This document shows positions 1 to 5,504 of a stretch of 24,751 nt of DNA, piece after piece (positions within the stretch are counted from its first letter, which is position 1; the number at the start of each line of letters is the position of its first letter). The notes under the pieces are model-generated. The model was not told the origin of the DNA, did not search any database, and worked only from the letters and a program-made list of their open reading frames with translations. This DNA comes from a virus. The translations under genes were made by a program, and so were the position numbers. Location: the IMG/VR virus record IMGVR_UViG_3300030101_001995, positions 1 to 24,751 of that record. One strand, given 5' to 3'.

Positions 1-18
1 ATAAGGACAACTAAAAAA

Positions 19-945
19 ATGAAACAGAATTTTAAAACAGAATTTAAACCATACCTAGACACACTCAAAAAAGATAACACAGAATTAAAGAATAGATTTA
101 ATCAAGACAAGTTTATATTGCGACTACGCAAAAAGGCCCGAAAGAAAATACTTGCAGCAATAAACAAAAAGACCGGGCTTTTAGATTGGAATAAACTTCC
201 AAAAATAATTACAAGAAATACTAAACTTATTAAATCGGACAAGTATGAAATATTCACAGCTGGAATTATGATGGCCCCGTCTAGTTGGTCCGGTTATAAT
301 GTTTGCAGCAATGCTAGTTTTGGATGTGGTGTTTTTTGTCTTACTGTTTCCGGTCATGGGGAAAGACATATGCAAGATAAAAACGGCAATCATAACGTGC
401 ATATAGCCCGGATAATTAGAGCAATATTATACTATGAATACCGGGAACAATTCCTATCCAGGTTAACTTTAGAACTAGCAGCACATGAAAGAAAAGCTAA
501 AAAGCTTGGGGCCTTGTGTGGTTTTAGACCTAATACTACATCGGACCTATCATGGGAAAAAATAAAAGTAAAAGACAATAAAACATTATTTGAATTGTTT
601 CCAGATATTCAGTTTTACGACTACACCAAAGTTATAACAAGAGATATAACCGGAATTAAAAACTATCATCTAACATTTTCATTAAATGAAAGAAATAGTT
701 TATTAGTTGGCCTGGCATTTAAAAAGAATATGAATGTTACAGTAGTAATAAGAAACAAAAAGATTGGTAATAAATGGGCCCCTAAACCAAAAACCTATAC
801 TTTAAATGGTATAACTAAAAAGGCCATTGACGGGGACCTACACGACGCAAGATTTATTGATGATAAAGATTGTTTTATATTGTTGGACCCTAAAGGCAAA
901 GACACATTAAAAGATACTACGGGCTTTGTCCGGGAATTAAATTAA
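19..945 (+). CDS. GP88-family (mycobacteriophage gene product 88-like) protein
   Basis: This 308-residue protein matches my memory of the phage GP88 family, whose biochemical role is not known to me. Landmarks are a cysteine motif (C96, C103, C107, spacing C-x6-C-x3-C) followed by a Gly/His segment, NTTSDLSWE at 172-180, FYDYTK at 199-204, and DGDLHDARF at 271-279. The three close cysteines and conserved Asp/His residues suggest metal or cofactor binding, but that is inference. The first 70 residues are Lys-rich and basic. The ATG is preceded by AAGGA at about positions 3-7. The gene is visibly more AT-rich than the replication genes downstream, yet it holds many CCGG, GGCC and GGACC words (see findings). 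It is followed by a short gap and a tiny membrane gene. Confidence 0.75.
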   Translation: MKQNFKTEFKPYLDTLKKDNTELKNRFNQDKFILRLRKKARKKILAAINKKTGLLDWNKLPKIITRNTKLIKSDKYEIFTAGIMMAPSSWSGYNVCSNASFGCGVFCLTVSGHGERHMQDKNGNHNVHIARIIRAILYYEYREQFLSRLTLELAAHERKAKKLGALCGFRPNTTSDLSWEKIKVKDNKTLFELFPDIQFYDYTKVITRDITGIKNYHLTFSLNERNSLLVGLAFKKNMNVTVVIRNKKIGNKWAPKPKTYTLNGITKKAIDGDLHDARFIDDKDCFILLDPKGKDTLKDTTGFVRELN

Positions 946-962
946 AATTGGAGGGAATAAAC

Positions 963-1088
963 ATGTTAGGTTTTATGATAGCAACAGCAATACTTTTTAT
1001 TTTGTCGGTCCCGGTTATGGTTTACCTGGCAATACTAGACTATAAGATAGGGACAAAAGATTTTAATAAAAAAAGTATTGACAAGTAA
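963..1088 (+). CDS. Small single-helix membrane protein (41 aa)
   Basis: A 41-residue reading frame with one strongly hydrophobic segment covering roughly residues 2-25 (Leu, Ile, Val, Phe, Met) and a Lys/Asp-rich tail. This fits one membrane helix with a cytoplasmic basic tail. A strong GGAGG (951-955) lies 7 bases before the ATG, the main reason to accept so short a gene. Function unknown; I recognise no family. Confidence 0.65.
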   Translation: MLGFMIATAILFILSVPVMVYLAILDYKIGTKDFNKKSIDK

Positions 1089-1137
1089 TAAAATATAATG
1101 CTAAGGAAAAGTATAAACAAAAAAAGGACAACAAAAA

Positions 1138-1269
1138 ATGACAAGAATGAAAATAGATTTTGAAAAGGCCAAGCAGCTTTTAGAAGATAAACCAAACATA
1201 ACCCAGGAAGAATATAATGAAAGATTTTGGAACCTATGGGAAGAAACAGAAGAGGAGATAGAACGATGA
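1138..1269 (+). CDS. Small acidic hypothetical protein (43 aa)
   Basis: A 43-residue, Glu-rich, apparently helical protein. An AAAGGA sequence precedes the ATG. Its stop overlaps the start of the deoxyribonucleotidase gene (ATGA, 1266-1269), the usual sign of translational coupling in this array. The C-terminal third, about residues 34-42, is a run of Glu residues. That same stretch of DNA carries the GAGGAG ribosome site of the next gene. No family recognised. Confidence 0.6.
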   Translation: MTRMKIDFEKAKQLLEDKPNITQEEYNERFWNLWEETEEEIER

Positions 1270-1847
1270 CTGTCAAAAAACCGACACCTTACTGGACCTA
1301 TGTCGACATGGATGGCGTAATTGCTGATTTTTTCGGGGCCCTGGCTAAAGAATTTGGGGTGCAGCATTGGAAAGATATTCCGACACAACAAGAAGTGATC
1401 GACAAAATATCCGGGACAGATTTTTTCTATAGGATTCGAATCTTCCCAACTACTGTTATGTTCTTACGCATGGTGGAACGATACACCCAGGGCCGTTGGT
1501 CCATACTTAGCACACCTCTAAAAGGGGACGAAGAGAACAGCAGCAAGCAAAAAGATAGATGGCTTGATGGAGTTTTTAGCTATGCTTTTGATAATGATTT
1601 TAACAAGGAAAGAACATATACACATGAGAAATGGAGGTACGCAACAAGGCCCGTCTTTCCTAGTGGTAGAGCAAGGACCCTGTTAATAGATGATAGGCCC
1701 CAAAACTTAGAACTATTTCGCAACCCACCAAAAGAAAATTTAAAGATTGATGGATGGGCCGGGCATACAATTAGATACCAGGCCAACGAAAGTAATATAG
1801 GTAAGTTTGAAAACAAATTAAAAGAATTGTTTACAAGTAATGATTGA
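1266..1847 (+). CDS. 5'(3')-deoxyribonucleotidase-like HAD phosphatase
   Basis: A 193-residue haloacid dehalogenase-superfamily protein of the NT5C/5'(3')-deoxyribonucleotidase type, expected to remove phosphate from deoxynucleoside monophosphates. Motif I is V-D14-M-D16-G-V, with the nucleophile Asp14 and acid/base Asp16. Motif II is the ILSTP segment with Ser82. Motif IV is LIDDRPQN with Asp142/Asp143. GWAGHTIRY at about 162-170 resembles the family C-terminus. I chose the ATG at 1266 because it overlaps the upstream stop (ATGA) and has GAGGAG before it; an upstream in-frame GTG at 1227 would lie inside the previous gene. It probably acts in phage nucleotide-pool control together with the class II reductase further downstream. 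Confidence in the HAD fold is high; substrate preference is inferred. Confidence 0.82.
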   Translation: MTVKKPTPYWTYVDMDGVIADFFGALAKEFGVQHWKDIPTQQEVIDKISGTDFFYRIRIFPTTVMFLRMVERYTQGRWSILSTPLKGDEENSSKQKDRWLDGVFSYAFDNDFNKERTYTHEKWRYATRPVFPSGRARTLLIDDRPQNLELFRNPPKENLKIDGWAGHTIRYQANESNIGKFENKLKELFTSND

Positions 1848-1898
1848 TGGGGTACAACTAAAATATAAAAACAAACAGCCAAAAAGGAGGACAACCAC

Positions 1899-2126
1899 AT
1901 GGCAAAAATAACAACAAGAAAACAACGAGATAGAATAGTTAACAAGCTACAGAACAAGGAAACTGTTTGGCTCCTAACACCAAGAACCACAACCCGTTGG
2001 GGTGGTAAGATAGGCGAGGACATTTACAACCCCGGCTACACATCCCGAATCTATGCCGGGAATGGTGTGGTCCCCAGGTTTAAGGGGATGTTTAGCACAG
2101 TAGAAAAGGCTGATAATTTAAAATGA
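1899..2126 (+). CDS. Hypothetical basic protein (75 aa)
   Basis: A 75-residue protein with a Lys/Arg-rich N-terminus (residues 1-25) followed by a Trp, Gly, Tyr and Arg-containing middle. A strong AGGAGG (1885-1890) precedes the ATG. Its TGA overlaps the ATG of the following tiny membrane gene. No family recognised; the charge would suit nucleic-acid binding, but nothing specific supports that. Confidence 0.7.
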   Translation: MAKITTRKQRDRIVNKLQNKETVWLLTPRTTTRWGGKIGEDIYNPGYTSRIYAGNGVVPRFKGMFSTVEKADNLK

Positions 2127-2233
2127 GGATTGTGGCCTGTACAATAGCTGCTTACACGCTACGCCTTGATGAGTGGCTATTATTTTTCCTGGTGTATGCT
2201 CACTATATTTATAACATTAATTACGGAGGTTAA
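2123..2233 (+). CDS. Tiny membrane protein (36 aa)
   Basis: A 36-residue frame starting in a 4-base ATGA overlap with the gene before it. Residues about 17-31 form an aromatic-rich hydrophobic stretch (WLLFFLVYAHYIY). The last codons contain GGAGG, which also serves as the ribosome site of the next gene. The coupling and the arrangement argue for a real gene, but at this length chance cannot be excluded. Confidence 0.5.
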   Translation: MRIVACTIAAYTLRLDEWLLFFLVYAHYIYNINYGG

Positions 2234-2236
2234 CAT

Positions 2237-2422
2237 ATGACAAGTTTAATAGATAAAAGATTATATAAAGATTTTACGGATGACAAAGAAAAGATGGTTG
2301 ATTTTATGATATTATCAAAAGAGGATTTCTTAAATTCGTACAGCTATTTATCTGAGGAGGAATGGGTCTTGACCCACAATAAGATAATGCAGATTACAGA
2401 CAGGAGAAAGAAAGATGTATAA
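2237..2422 (+). CDS. Hypothetical protein (61 aa)
   Basis: A 61-residue, mixed-charge, probably helical protein preceded by a strong GGAGG (2225-2229). It ends 8 bases inside the next tiny gene. No family or motif recognised. Confidence 0.65.
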   Translation: MTSLIDKRLYKDFTDDKEKMVDFMILSKEDFLNSYSYLSEEEWVLTHNKIMQITDRRKKDV

Positions 2423-2507
2423 AGAACCTGCACATGGATTGAGTATATTTATATTGTTGGTTGGGGCGTGTTACCTCCTGGACCAACTCGTAAGATGGTA
2501 CTTTTAA
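2415..2507 (+). CDS. Tiny membrane protein (30 aa)
   Basis: A 30-residue frame with a hydrophobic stretch at about residues 9-26. It overlaps the preceding gene by 8 bases, and its stop overlaps the ATG of the next gene (TAATG). GGAG in the preceding gene's tail (about 2402-2405) can act as ribosome site. Function unknown. Confidence 0.5.
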   Translation: MYKEPAHGLSIFILLVGACYLLDQLVRWYF

Positions 2508-2671
2508 TGAGTAAGAAAGTTAAACAACCTAAGCCCCGGAACCCGGTGTTTATTCGCAAGGCTACCATGACTATTAACGACAAGCGAGAAAAGGCAGCTA
2601 AGCGTAGGCACGAGCACGAGATATTCCAGGCTAAACTTTTAAGGAAGGAACTAAAGAATGAAGATAGGTGA
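2507..2671 (+). CDS. Small, very basic protein (54 aa)
   Basis: A 54-residue protein very rich in Lys and Arg, helical in its second half (about residues 22-50). I chose the ATG at 2507, coupled to the upstream gene through TAATG; an in-frame GTG at 2468 would add 13 residues but overlaps the membrane gene deeply. The charge is compatible with DNA or RNA binding, but no family is recognised. It overlaps the next gene by 14 bases. Confidence 0.6.
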   Translation: MSKKVKQPKPRNPVFIRKATMTINDKREKAAKRRHEHEIFQAKLLRKELKNEDR

Positions 2672-2840
2672 TAGAATAAAAGTGAAGGACCAAGAAATAT
2701 TTGGTAAGATAGTTAACTTATATCCAACGGAGGTTGTAATAGCTGATGAGGATTGTCAAACCTGGGATGATGTTGCAAAAGTTTGGGATAATAGATTGTG
2801 TTTTAAATTAACAGAAGTGGAGGAACTAAAAGATGAGTAA
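2658..2840 (+). CDS. Hypothetical small beta-rich protein (60 aa)
   Basis: A 60-residue acidic protein. The N-terminal pattern (GDRIKV, IFGKIV, TEVVIAD) looks like alternating beta strands of a small barrel or SH3-like fold; this is a visual impression only. AAGGAAGGA precedes the ATG. It overlaps its neighbours on both sides. Confidence 0.65.
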   Translation: MKIGDRIKVKDQEIFGKIVNLYPTEVVIADEDCQTWDDVAKVWDNRLCFKLTEVEELKDE

Positions 2841-2979
2841 GCATAAAGATTGGTTTGATGAGCACGTTATCATAGACTTTGGAGACTTTAACAATAAAGA
2901 GGACAAAAAGAAAGCTGATGACTTGAAAGAGAAACTAAAAGAGAAACTTGCAGAGGAGTTGAAGAGCGATGACAACTAG
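2833..2979 (+). CDS. Small charged helical protein (48 aa)
   Basis: A 48-residue protein. Its second half (about residues 20-48) is an almost uninterrupted Lys/Glu/Asp/Leu helix. It starts 8 bases before the upstream stop, with a GGAGG-type site in the upstream tail, and overlaps the next gene by 11 bases. No function can be assigned. Confidence 0.55.
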   Translation: MSKHKDWFDEHVIIDFGDFNNKEDKKKADDLKEKLKEKLAEELKSDDN

Positions 2980-3154
2980 AGATTTAGTAAAGCTGTTATT
3001 GGATACCGGGGACCTGGATAAAAAGATTGTGTTTCATTCTTTAGAGAGTGACACAATTGGGGCCCGGATAACAACGATGAATTACCTGGCAACTTATACG
3101 GGTAGTGCAAGTCAAGTATCAATAGGATTCCTGGAGGATAAGATAGATGACTAA
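2969..3154 (+). CDS. Hypothetical protein (61 aa)
   Basis: A 61-residue protein with a short N-terminal helix and a beta-like second half. GAGGAG lies about 10 bases upstream within the previous gene. It overlaps both neighbours. Such small proteins with an N-terminal TTRDLVKLLL-type helix occur in other phages as uncharacterised products. Function unknown. Confidence 0.65.
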   Translation: MTTRDLVKLLLDTGDLDKKIVFHSLESDTIGARITTMNYLATYTGSASQVSIGFLEDKIDD

Positions 3155-3323
3155 ATACGCAGTAATGTTTACACCTTTTGACCTGGAGGATACGGAGTAT
3201 GTCAAGCAAGGATGTGGCTCCATGTGGGATGACAAGAGCCCGGTCAAAGTATTTGATACAAGAGAAGAGGCCGAACAAGAGGCAGCTAAATGGAACACCG
3301 GGGAGGTGGTGCAGTATGGATAA
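3147..3323 (+). CDS. Hypothetical acidic protein (58 aa)
   Basis: A 58-residue acidic protein that starts inside the end of the upstream gene and ends inside the start of the next. An upstream GGAGG (about 3133-3137) serves as its ribosome site. It has one Cys and no recognisable family. Confidence 0.6.
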   Translation: MTKYAVMFTPFDLEDTEYVKQGCGSMWDDKSPVKVFDTREEAEQEAAKWNTGEVVQYG

Positions 3324-3705
3324 TCAAACAATGAGTATAAGGCAGTTAATAAAATCTTTACTTTATGTTGATTCAAGTAGGAATTTACTAGCTGTCCCTA
3401 GTAGTGAAGTTGGTAAAGAGCATCTAAATAAAAAGGTTATCTTTAAATGGAAAGTAGATAGGCCCCTACTTGAAAAGATAGATGATGCAGCATTTTCTGA
3501 GTCATGGTCCGATGAAGATGATGAAAATGCCACCTTTCATTATAATACTTTGTTCTTTGAGTTTGAGTGTACGGATAATTACGGCCCGTTAAATGATATG
3601 ACTATTGAATTAAAACTTAAAGATTTATCGGTAGATGATTTTCCATATAATTCAAAGTACACGGAGGATAGAGTAAAGAAAGTAGTTGAAGAGGTAAGGA
3701 CATGA
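3316..3705 (+). CDS. Hypothetical acidic protein (129 aa)
   Basis: A 129-residue strongly acidic protein, with Asp/Glu clusters at about residues 57-75 and 95-128. The start was placed at the ATG at 3316 because GGGGAGG (3300-3306) sits 9 bases before it; the frame is open further upstream, but that region already codes for another protein. Acidic small early proteins sometimes mimic DNA or inhibit host enzymes, but there is no direct evidence here. The stop overlaps the next ATG (ATGA). Confidence 0.75.
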   Translation: MDNQTMSIRQLIKSLLYVDSSRNLLAVPSSEVGKEHLNKKVIFKWKVDRPLLEKIDDAAFSESWSDEDDENATFHYNTLFFEFECTDNYGPLNDMTIELKLKDLSVDDFPYNSKYTEDRVKKVVEEVRT

Positions 3706-3920
3706 ATGATAAAGTAAAAGAGGAGGCACTAAAGCAATCACAAGAGGCTTACATAATATTCCATAAATTTCTAAAATACTTTGGTTATACTATGTTGTTT
3801 CTGATATTCTTGCTGTACCTAAACGACTTCTTCAATGACCCTACAGCGAGTAGGCATTTACCTGAAGAGATAGCAGATCAATATGACCCAAAAGGTCTTA
3901 ACAAAAGGAAGGGAATATAA
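3702..3920 (+). CDS. Small membrane protein (72 aa), single helix
   Basis: A 72-residue protein with a short charged N-terminus, one hydrophobic helix at about residues 27-46 (Leu, Phe, Ile, Tyr), and a polar tail. It starts through an ATGA overlap. It is one of five tiny membrane proteins lying within 2 kb of the lysin gene and is therefore a candidate for a holin, antiholin or spanin-related role; this rests on context only. Confidence 0.7.
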   Translation: MNDKVKEEALKQSQEAYIIFHKFLKYFGYTMLFLIFLLYLNDFFNDPTASRHLPEEIADQYDPKGLNKRKGI

Positions 3921-4070
3921 ATGAATGAAAAAGAAAATAATGATTTAACCAAAGATCAACAAGACGATTGGATTAAGAATTGGAGTAGGCATTATATAAA
4001 AAGCCTTTGGAGTGACTCTGATGGTGATTACACTTGGAAAAAGGAAAAAGAAGATGAAAGCATATCATAA
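3921..4070 (+). CDS. Small Trp/Asp-rich protein (49 aa)
   Basis: A 49-residue protein with four Trp residues and many Asp/Lys residues. Its ATG directly follows the previous stop and is preceded by AAGGAAGGGA. It overlaps the next gene by 17 bases. No family recognised. Confidence 0.6.
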   Translation: MNEKENNDLTKDQQDDWIKNWSRHYIKSLWSDSDGDYTWKKEKEDESIS

Positions 4071-4293
4071 TAAAGGCTTTGGCATGGCATTTTTCGTAGT
4101 GTTCTTGCTGTTGATACCTCTTCCAATACTAGGACTGTGGGCAGTCGATGGTCAAGATTGGGTGGATAGGTTTACTACAAAGTATTTCTCTCCGTGGCAG
4201 TCCGAATGTTGGGAGAATGCCAAGCATGAACGAGTCTGCAAGGGGGATAACAATTGTAAATTTTGGAGGAACTTTTGCCATGAAGAAGAATAA
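4054..4293 (+). CDS. Small membrane protein with a four-cysteine tail (79 aa)
   Basis: A 79-residue protein. A hydrophobic helix covers about residues 8-29 (FGMAFFVVFLLLIPLPI region), followed by a polar domain with four cysteines in the last 35 residues (SEC, RVC, NNC and NFC contexts). One membrane anchor plus a compact Cys-rich domain suggests an outward-facing, disulfide-bonded domain. The start was chosen at ATG 4054, preceded by AAGGAAAAAG; an upstream in-frame start at 4012 would fully overlap the preceding gene's end. Its position next to the lysin makes it a lysis or superinfection-exclusion candidate. Confidence 0.65.
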   Translation: MKAYHNKGFGMAFFVVFLLLIPLPILGLWAVDGQDWVDRFTTKYFSPWQSECWENAKHERVCKGDNNCKFWRNFCHEEE

Positions 4294-4387
4294 CAATGAT
4301 GAAGAGGGTGTGGCTTTACTGCTTACCATACTATTACTTGTGACAATAACAGTAGGGTTGAACGCTATAGTTTGGACTATCTTATGA
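4280..4387 (+). CDS. Tiny membrane protein (35 aa)
   Basis: A 35-residue frame: about nine polar or acidic residues (KKNNNDEEG) followed by one hydrophobic helix to the C-terminus. A good GGAGGA (4265-4270) lies about 9 bases before the ATG, and the stop is coupled to the next start by ATGA. The shape, a short charged end plus one helix, is common for pinholin-like or regulatory phage peptides, but no family is recognised. Confidence 0.6.
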   Translation: MKKNNNDEEGVALLLTILLLVTITVGLNAIVWTIL

Positions 4388-4551
4388 GTAAATGGGCATA
4401 TATAATAATAAAGGTTGAGCACGATGCACCAACTACAGAGATTATTGCTAGAGATTGTTCCTGGGATATAGACCATCACGATATCATTGACGCTAAGATA
4501 GTGGGCTATGTGGAGCATGACCCGGAGTTTGATTATGAAGTATTACATTAG
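4384..4551 (+). CDS. Hypothetical acidic protein (55 aa)
   Basis: A 55-residue acidic protein with a beta-like N-terminus and several His/Asp residues (WDIDHHDIID at about 27-36). It starts in an ATGA overlap and is the last gene before the largest intergenic gap of the window. Function unknown. Confidence 0.6.
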   Translation: MSKWAYIIIKVEHDAPTTEIIARDCSWDIDHHDIIDAKIVGYVEHDPEFDYEVLH

Positions 4552-4640
4552 AGAGATACGAGGGGTGTTCAGTCGCATAGACCCACCTAGTGTTCAGTCG
4601 TGTAGACCCACCCCTTGTTGCAGCATTAACGGAGGAGGAT
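4552..4640 (+). other. Largest intergenic gap of the window
   Basis: Eighty-nine bases without a gene between the 55-residue and 43-residue protein genes. It contains a 23-bp direct repeat pair enclosed by a 7-bp inverted repeat and ends in the strong GGAGGAGG ribosome site (4631-4638) of the next gene. I see no convincing -35/-10 pair and no terminator with a T-run. Confidence 0.8.
4565..4612. repeat. Tandem direct repeat, 23 bp, 25-bp period
   Basis: Copy 1 (4565-4587) and copy 2 (4590-4612) both begin GTGTTCAGTCG and end TAGACCCACC, differing at two adjacent bases (CA against TG). AGGGGTG at 4561-4567 and CACCCCT at 4609-4615 form an inverted pair around the whole array. The position, in the only true gap and about 0.9 kb before the integrase gene, would fit a regulatory or integrase-arm site; function not shown. 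Confidence 0.8.
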
Positions 4641-4772
4641 ATGAGTGAGAAAGATAACGCCTTATTAGATAAAGATTTTGACGATACAGAAGAGGACGAC
4701 AAACAAATAATACAAGAGTATAAGGAGGTAGCTGATGCTATTAGAAACAGCATTGATGTGCATGGCAGCTAA
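4641..4772 (+). CDS. Small acidic hypothetical protein (43 aa)
   Basis: A 43-residue, Asp/Glu-rich protein. The ATG at 4641 is chosen because GGAGGAGG sits immediately upstream (4631-4638); an in-frame GTG at 4590 would run through the direct repeat. It overlaps the lysin start by 38 bases and carries the lysin's ribosome site, so it may mainly serve to couple lysin translation. Confidence 0.6.
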   Translation: MSEKDNALLDKDFDDTEEDDKQIIQEYKEVADAIRNSIDVHGS

Positions 4773-5163
4773 CATATATCACGAGGCCGGGAATCAATCT
4801 ATGATAGGACAAATGGCAGTGGGTCAGGTAGTTCTTAACAGAGTCGAAGATACCCGGTTCCCGGATACAGTTTGTGAGGTGGTCAAACAAGCTGTGACAT
4901 ATAAAGGGACCAACAAGCCCGTCTTACACAAGTGTCAGTTTTCTTGGTATTGTGATGGTAAGAAGGATGAGCCCAACATGGATAGTAGAACCTGGCGATT
5001 TGCACTAGAATACGCATCTATTTTACTTACAAAAACAATAGTGCTTGACATTACGGAAGGAGCCACGCACTATCATGCAACCTATGTACGTCCGGCATGG
5101 GCCAAGACTAAGACCCGGACAACAAGAATCGACAGACATATTTTTTACAGATGGGAGAAGTAA
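4735..5163 (+). CDS. SleB/Hydrolase_2-family cell-wall hydrolase (probable endolysin)
   Basis: A 142-residue protein of the SleB catalytic family, known for cleaving peptidoglycan glycan strands. Visible family features are AANIYHEAG at about residues 11-19 with the expected catalytic Glu17, GQMAVGQVVLNRV at about 25-37, a CQFSWYCDG segment in the middle, and ATHYHATYVRPAWA near the C-terminus. There is no signal peptide and no membrane anchor, so release from the cytoplasm would need a holin; several tiny membrane proteins lie close by. The start at ATG 4735 is supported by AAGGAGG about 7 bases upstream. Placement among early-type + strand genes rather than with the late - strand genes is noteworthy. 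Confidence 0.88.
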   Translation: MLLETALMCMAANIYHEAGNQSMIGQMAVGQVVLNRVEDTRFPDTVCEVVKQAVTYKGTNKPVLHKCQFSWYCDGKKDEPNMDSRTWRFALEYASILLTKTIVLDITEGATHYHATYVRPAWAKTKTRTTRIDRHIFYRWEK

Positions 5164-5164
5164 T

Positions 5165-5398
5165 ATGACAGAACTATTTTTAGGATTCGCAGCGTTAGTA
5201 TTTGTAGAACAGAACAAAGAGTTTATACACCAGGCTAGGCAGAATAGTAAGGCCGGGTATGTATGGGACTGGGATCCCGGATACATAAGTAAGAACGCAT
5301 TAGCGATAGCTTTTGAGGGCAACGACAAAAGAACAGTCTTGTTTAAACAAAAGAAAACTGTTAGACTACCTTTGAGAAAACCAGAAGGGATGAAATAA
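5165..5398 (+). CDS. Hypothetical protein with hydrophobic N-terminus (77 aa)
   Basis: A 77-residue protein. Residues about 4-14 are hydrophobic (LFLGFAALVFV) but short for a membrane span. The rest is polar, with a Trp-rich middle (YVWDWDPGY at about 32-40) and a basic C-terminus. I chose the ATG at 5165, preceded by GGGAGAAG in the lysin tail; the longer upstream frame is a shadow of the lysin gene. Lying directly after the lysin, it might be lysis-related, but no family is recognised. Confidence 0.65.
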   Translation: MTELFLGFAALVFVEQNKEFIHQARQNSKAGYVWDWDPGYISKNALAIAFEGNDKRTVLFKQKKTVRLPLRKPEGMK

Positions 5399-5399
5399 A

Positions 5400-5504
5400 A
5401 TGTACGGATATACTTTATTATTAATATGCTACATCATTATTATTTTTATTATTGGTAAGCACACTATGGCAAAAGTAAAAGAAGATTTCCATAATGAAAA
5501 GTAG
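5400..5504 (+). CDS. Tiny membrane protein (34 aa)
   Basis: A 34-residue frame with an Ile/Leu-rich helix at about residues 5-19 and a basic-acidic tail. It starts two bases after the previous stop codon begins its overlap region and ends 11 bases inside the integrase gene. GAAGGGA at about 5385-5391 can serve as ribosome site. Likely a single-span inner-membrane peptide; function unknown. Confidence 0.55.
   Translation: MYGYTLLLICYIIIIFIIGKHTMAKVKEDFHNEK

Noticed and set aside
1078-1099. TTGACA and TATAAT consensus boxes near the end of the 41-residue gene
   Set aside because: Only 10 bases separate the two boxes, far below the about 17 needed for a sigma70 promoter.
1580-2023. 147-residue minus-strand frame across the deoxyribonucleotidase gene
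   Set aside because: No ribosome site, it opposes a well-supported gene with HAD motifs, and all neighbours are on the + strand.
4565-4612. Direct repeat as a short CRISPR array or tRNA remnant
   Set aside because: There are only two copies with a 2-base spacer, and no cloverleaf or acceptor stem can be drawn.
5044-5070. TTGACA inside the lysin gene as a promoter
   Set aside because: No acceptable -10 box at 16-18 bases; the nearest TATCAT is about 20 bases away.
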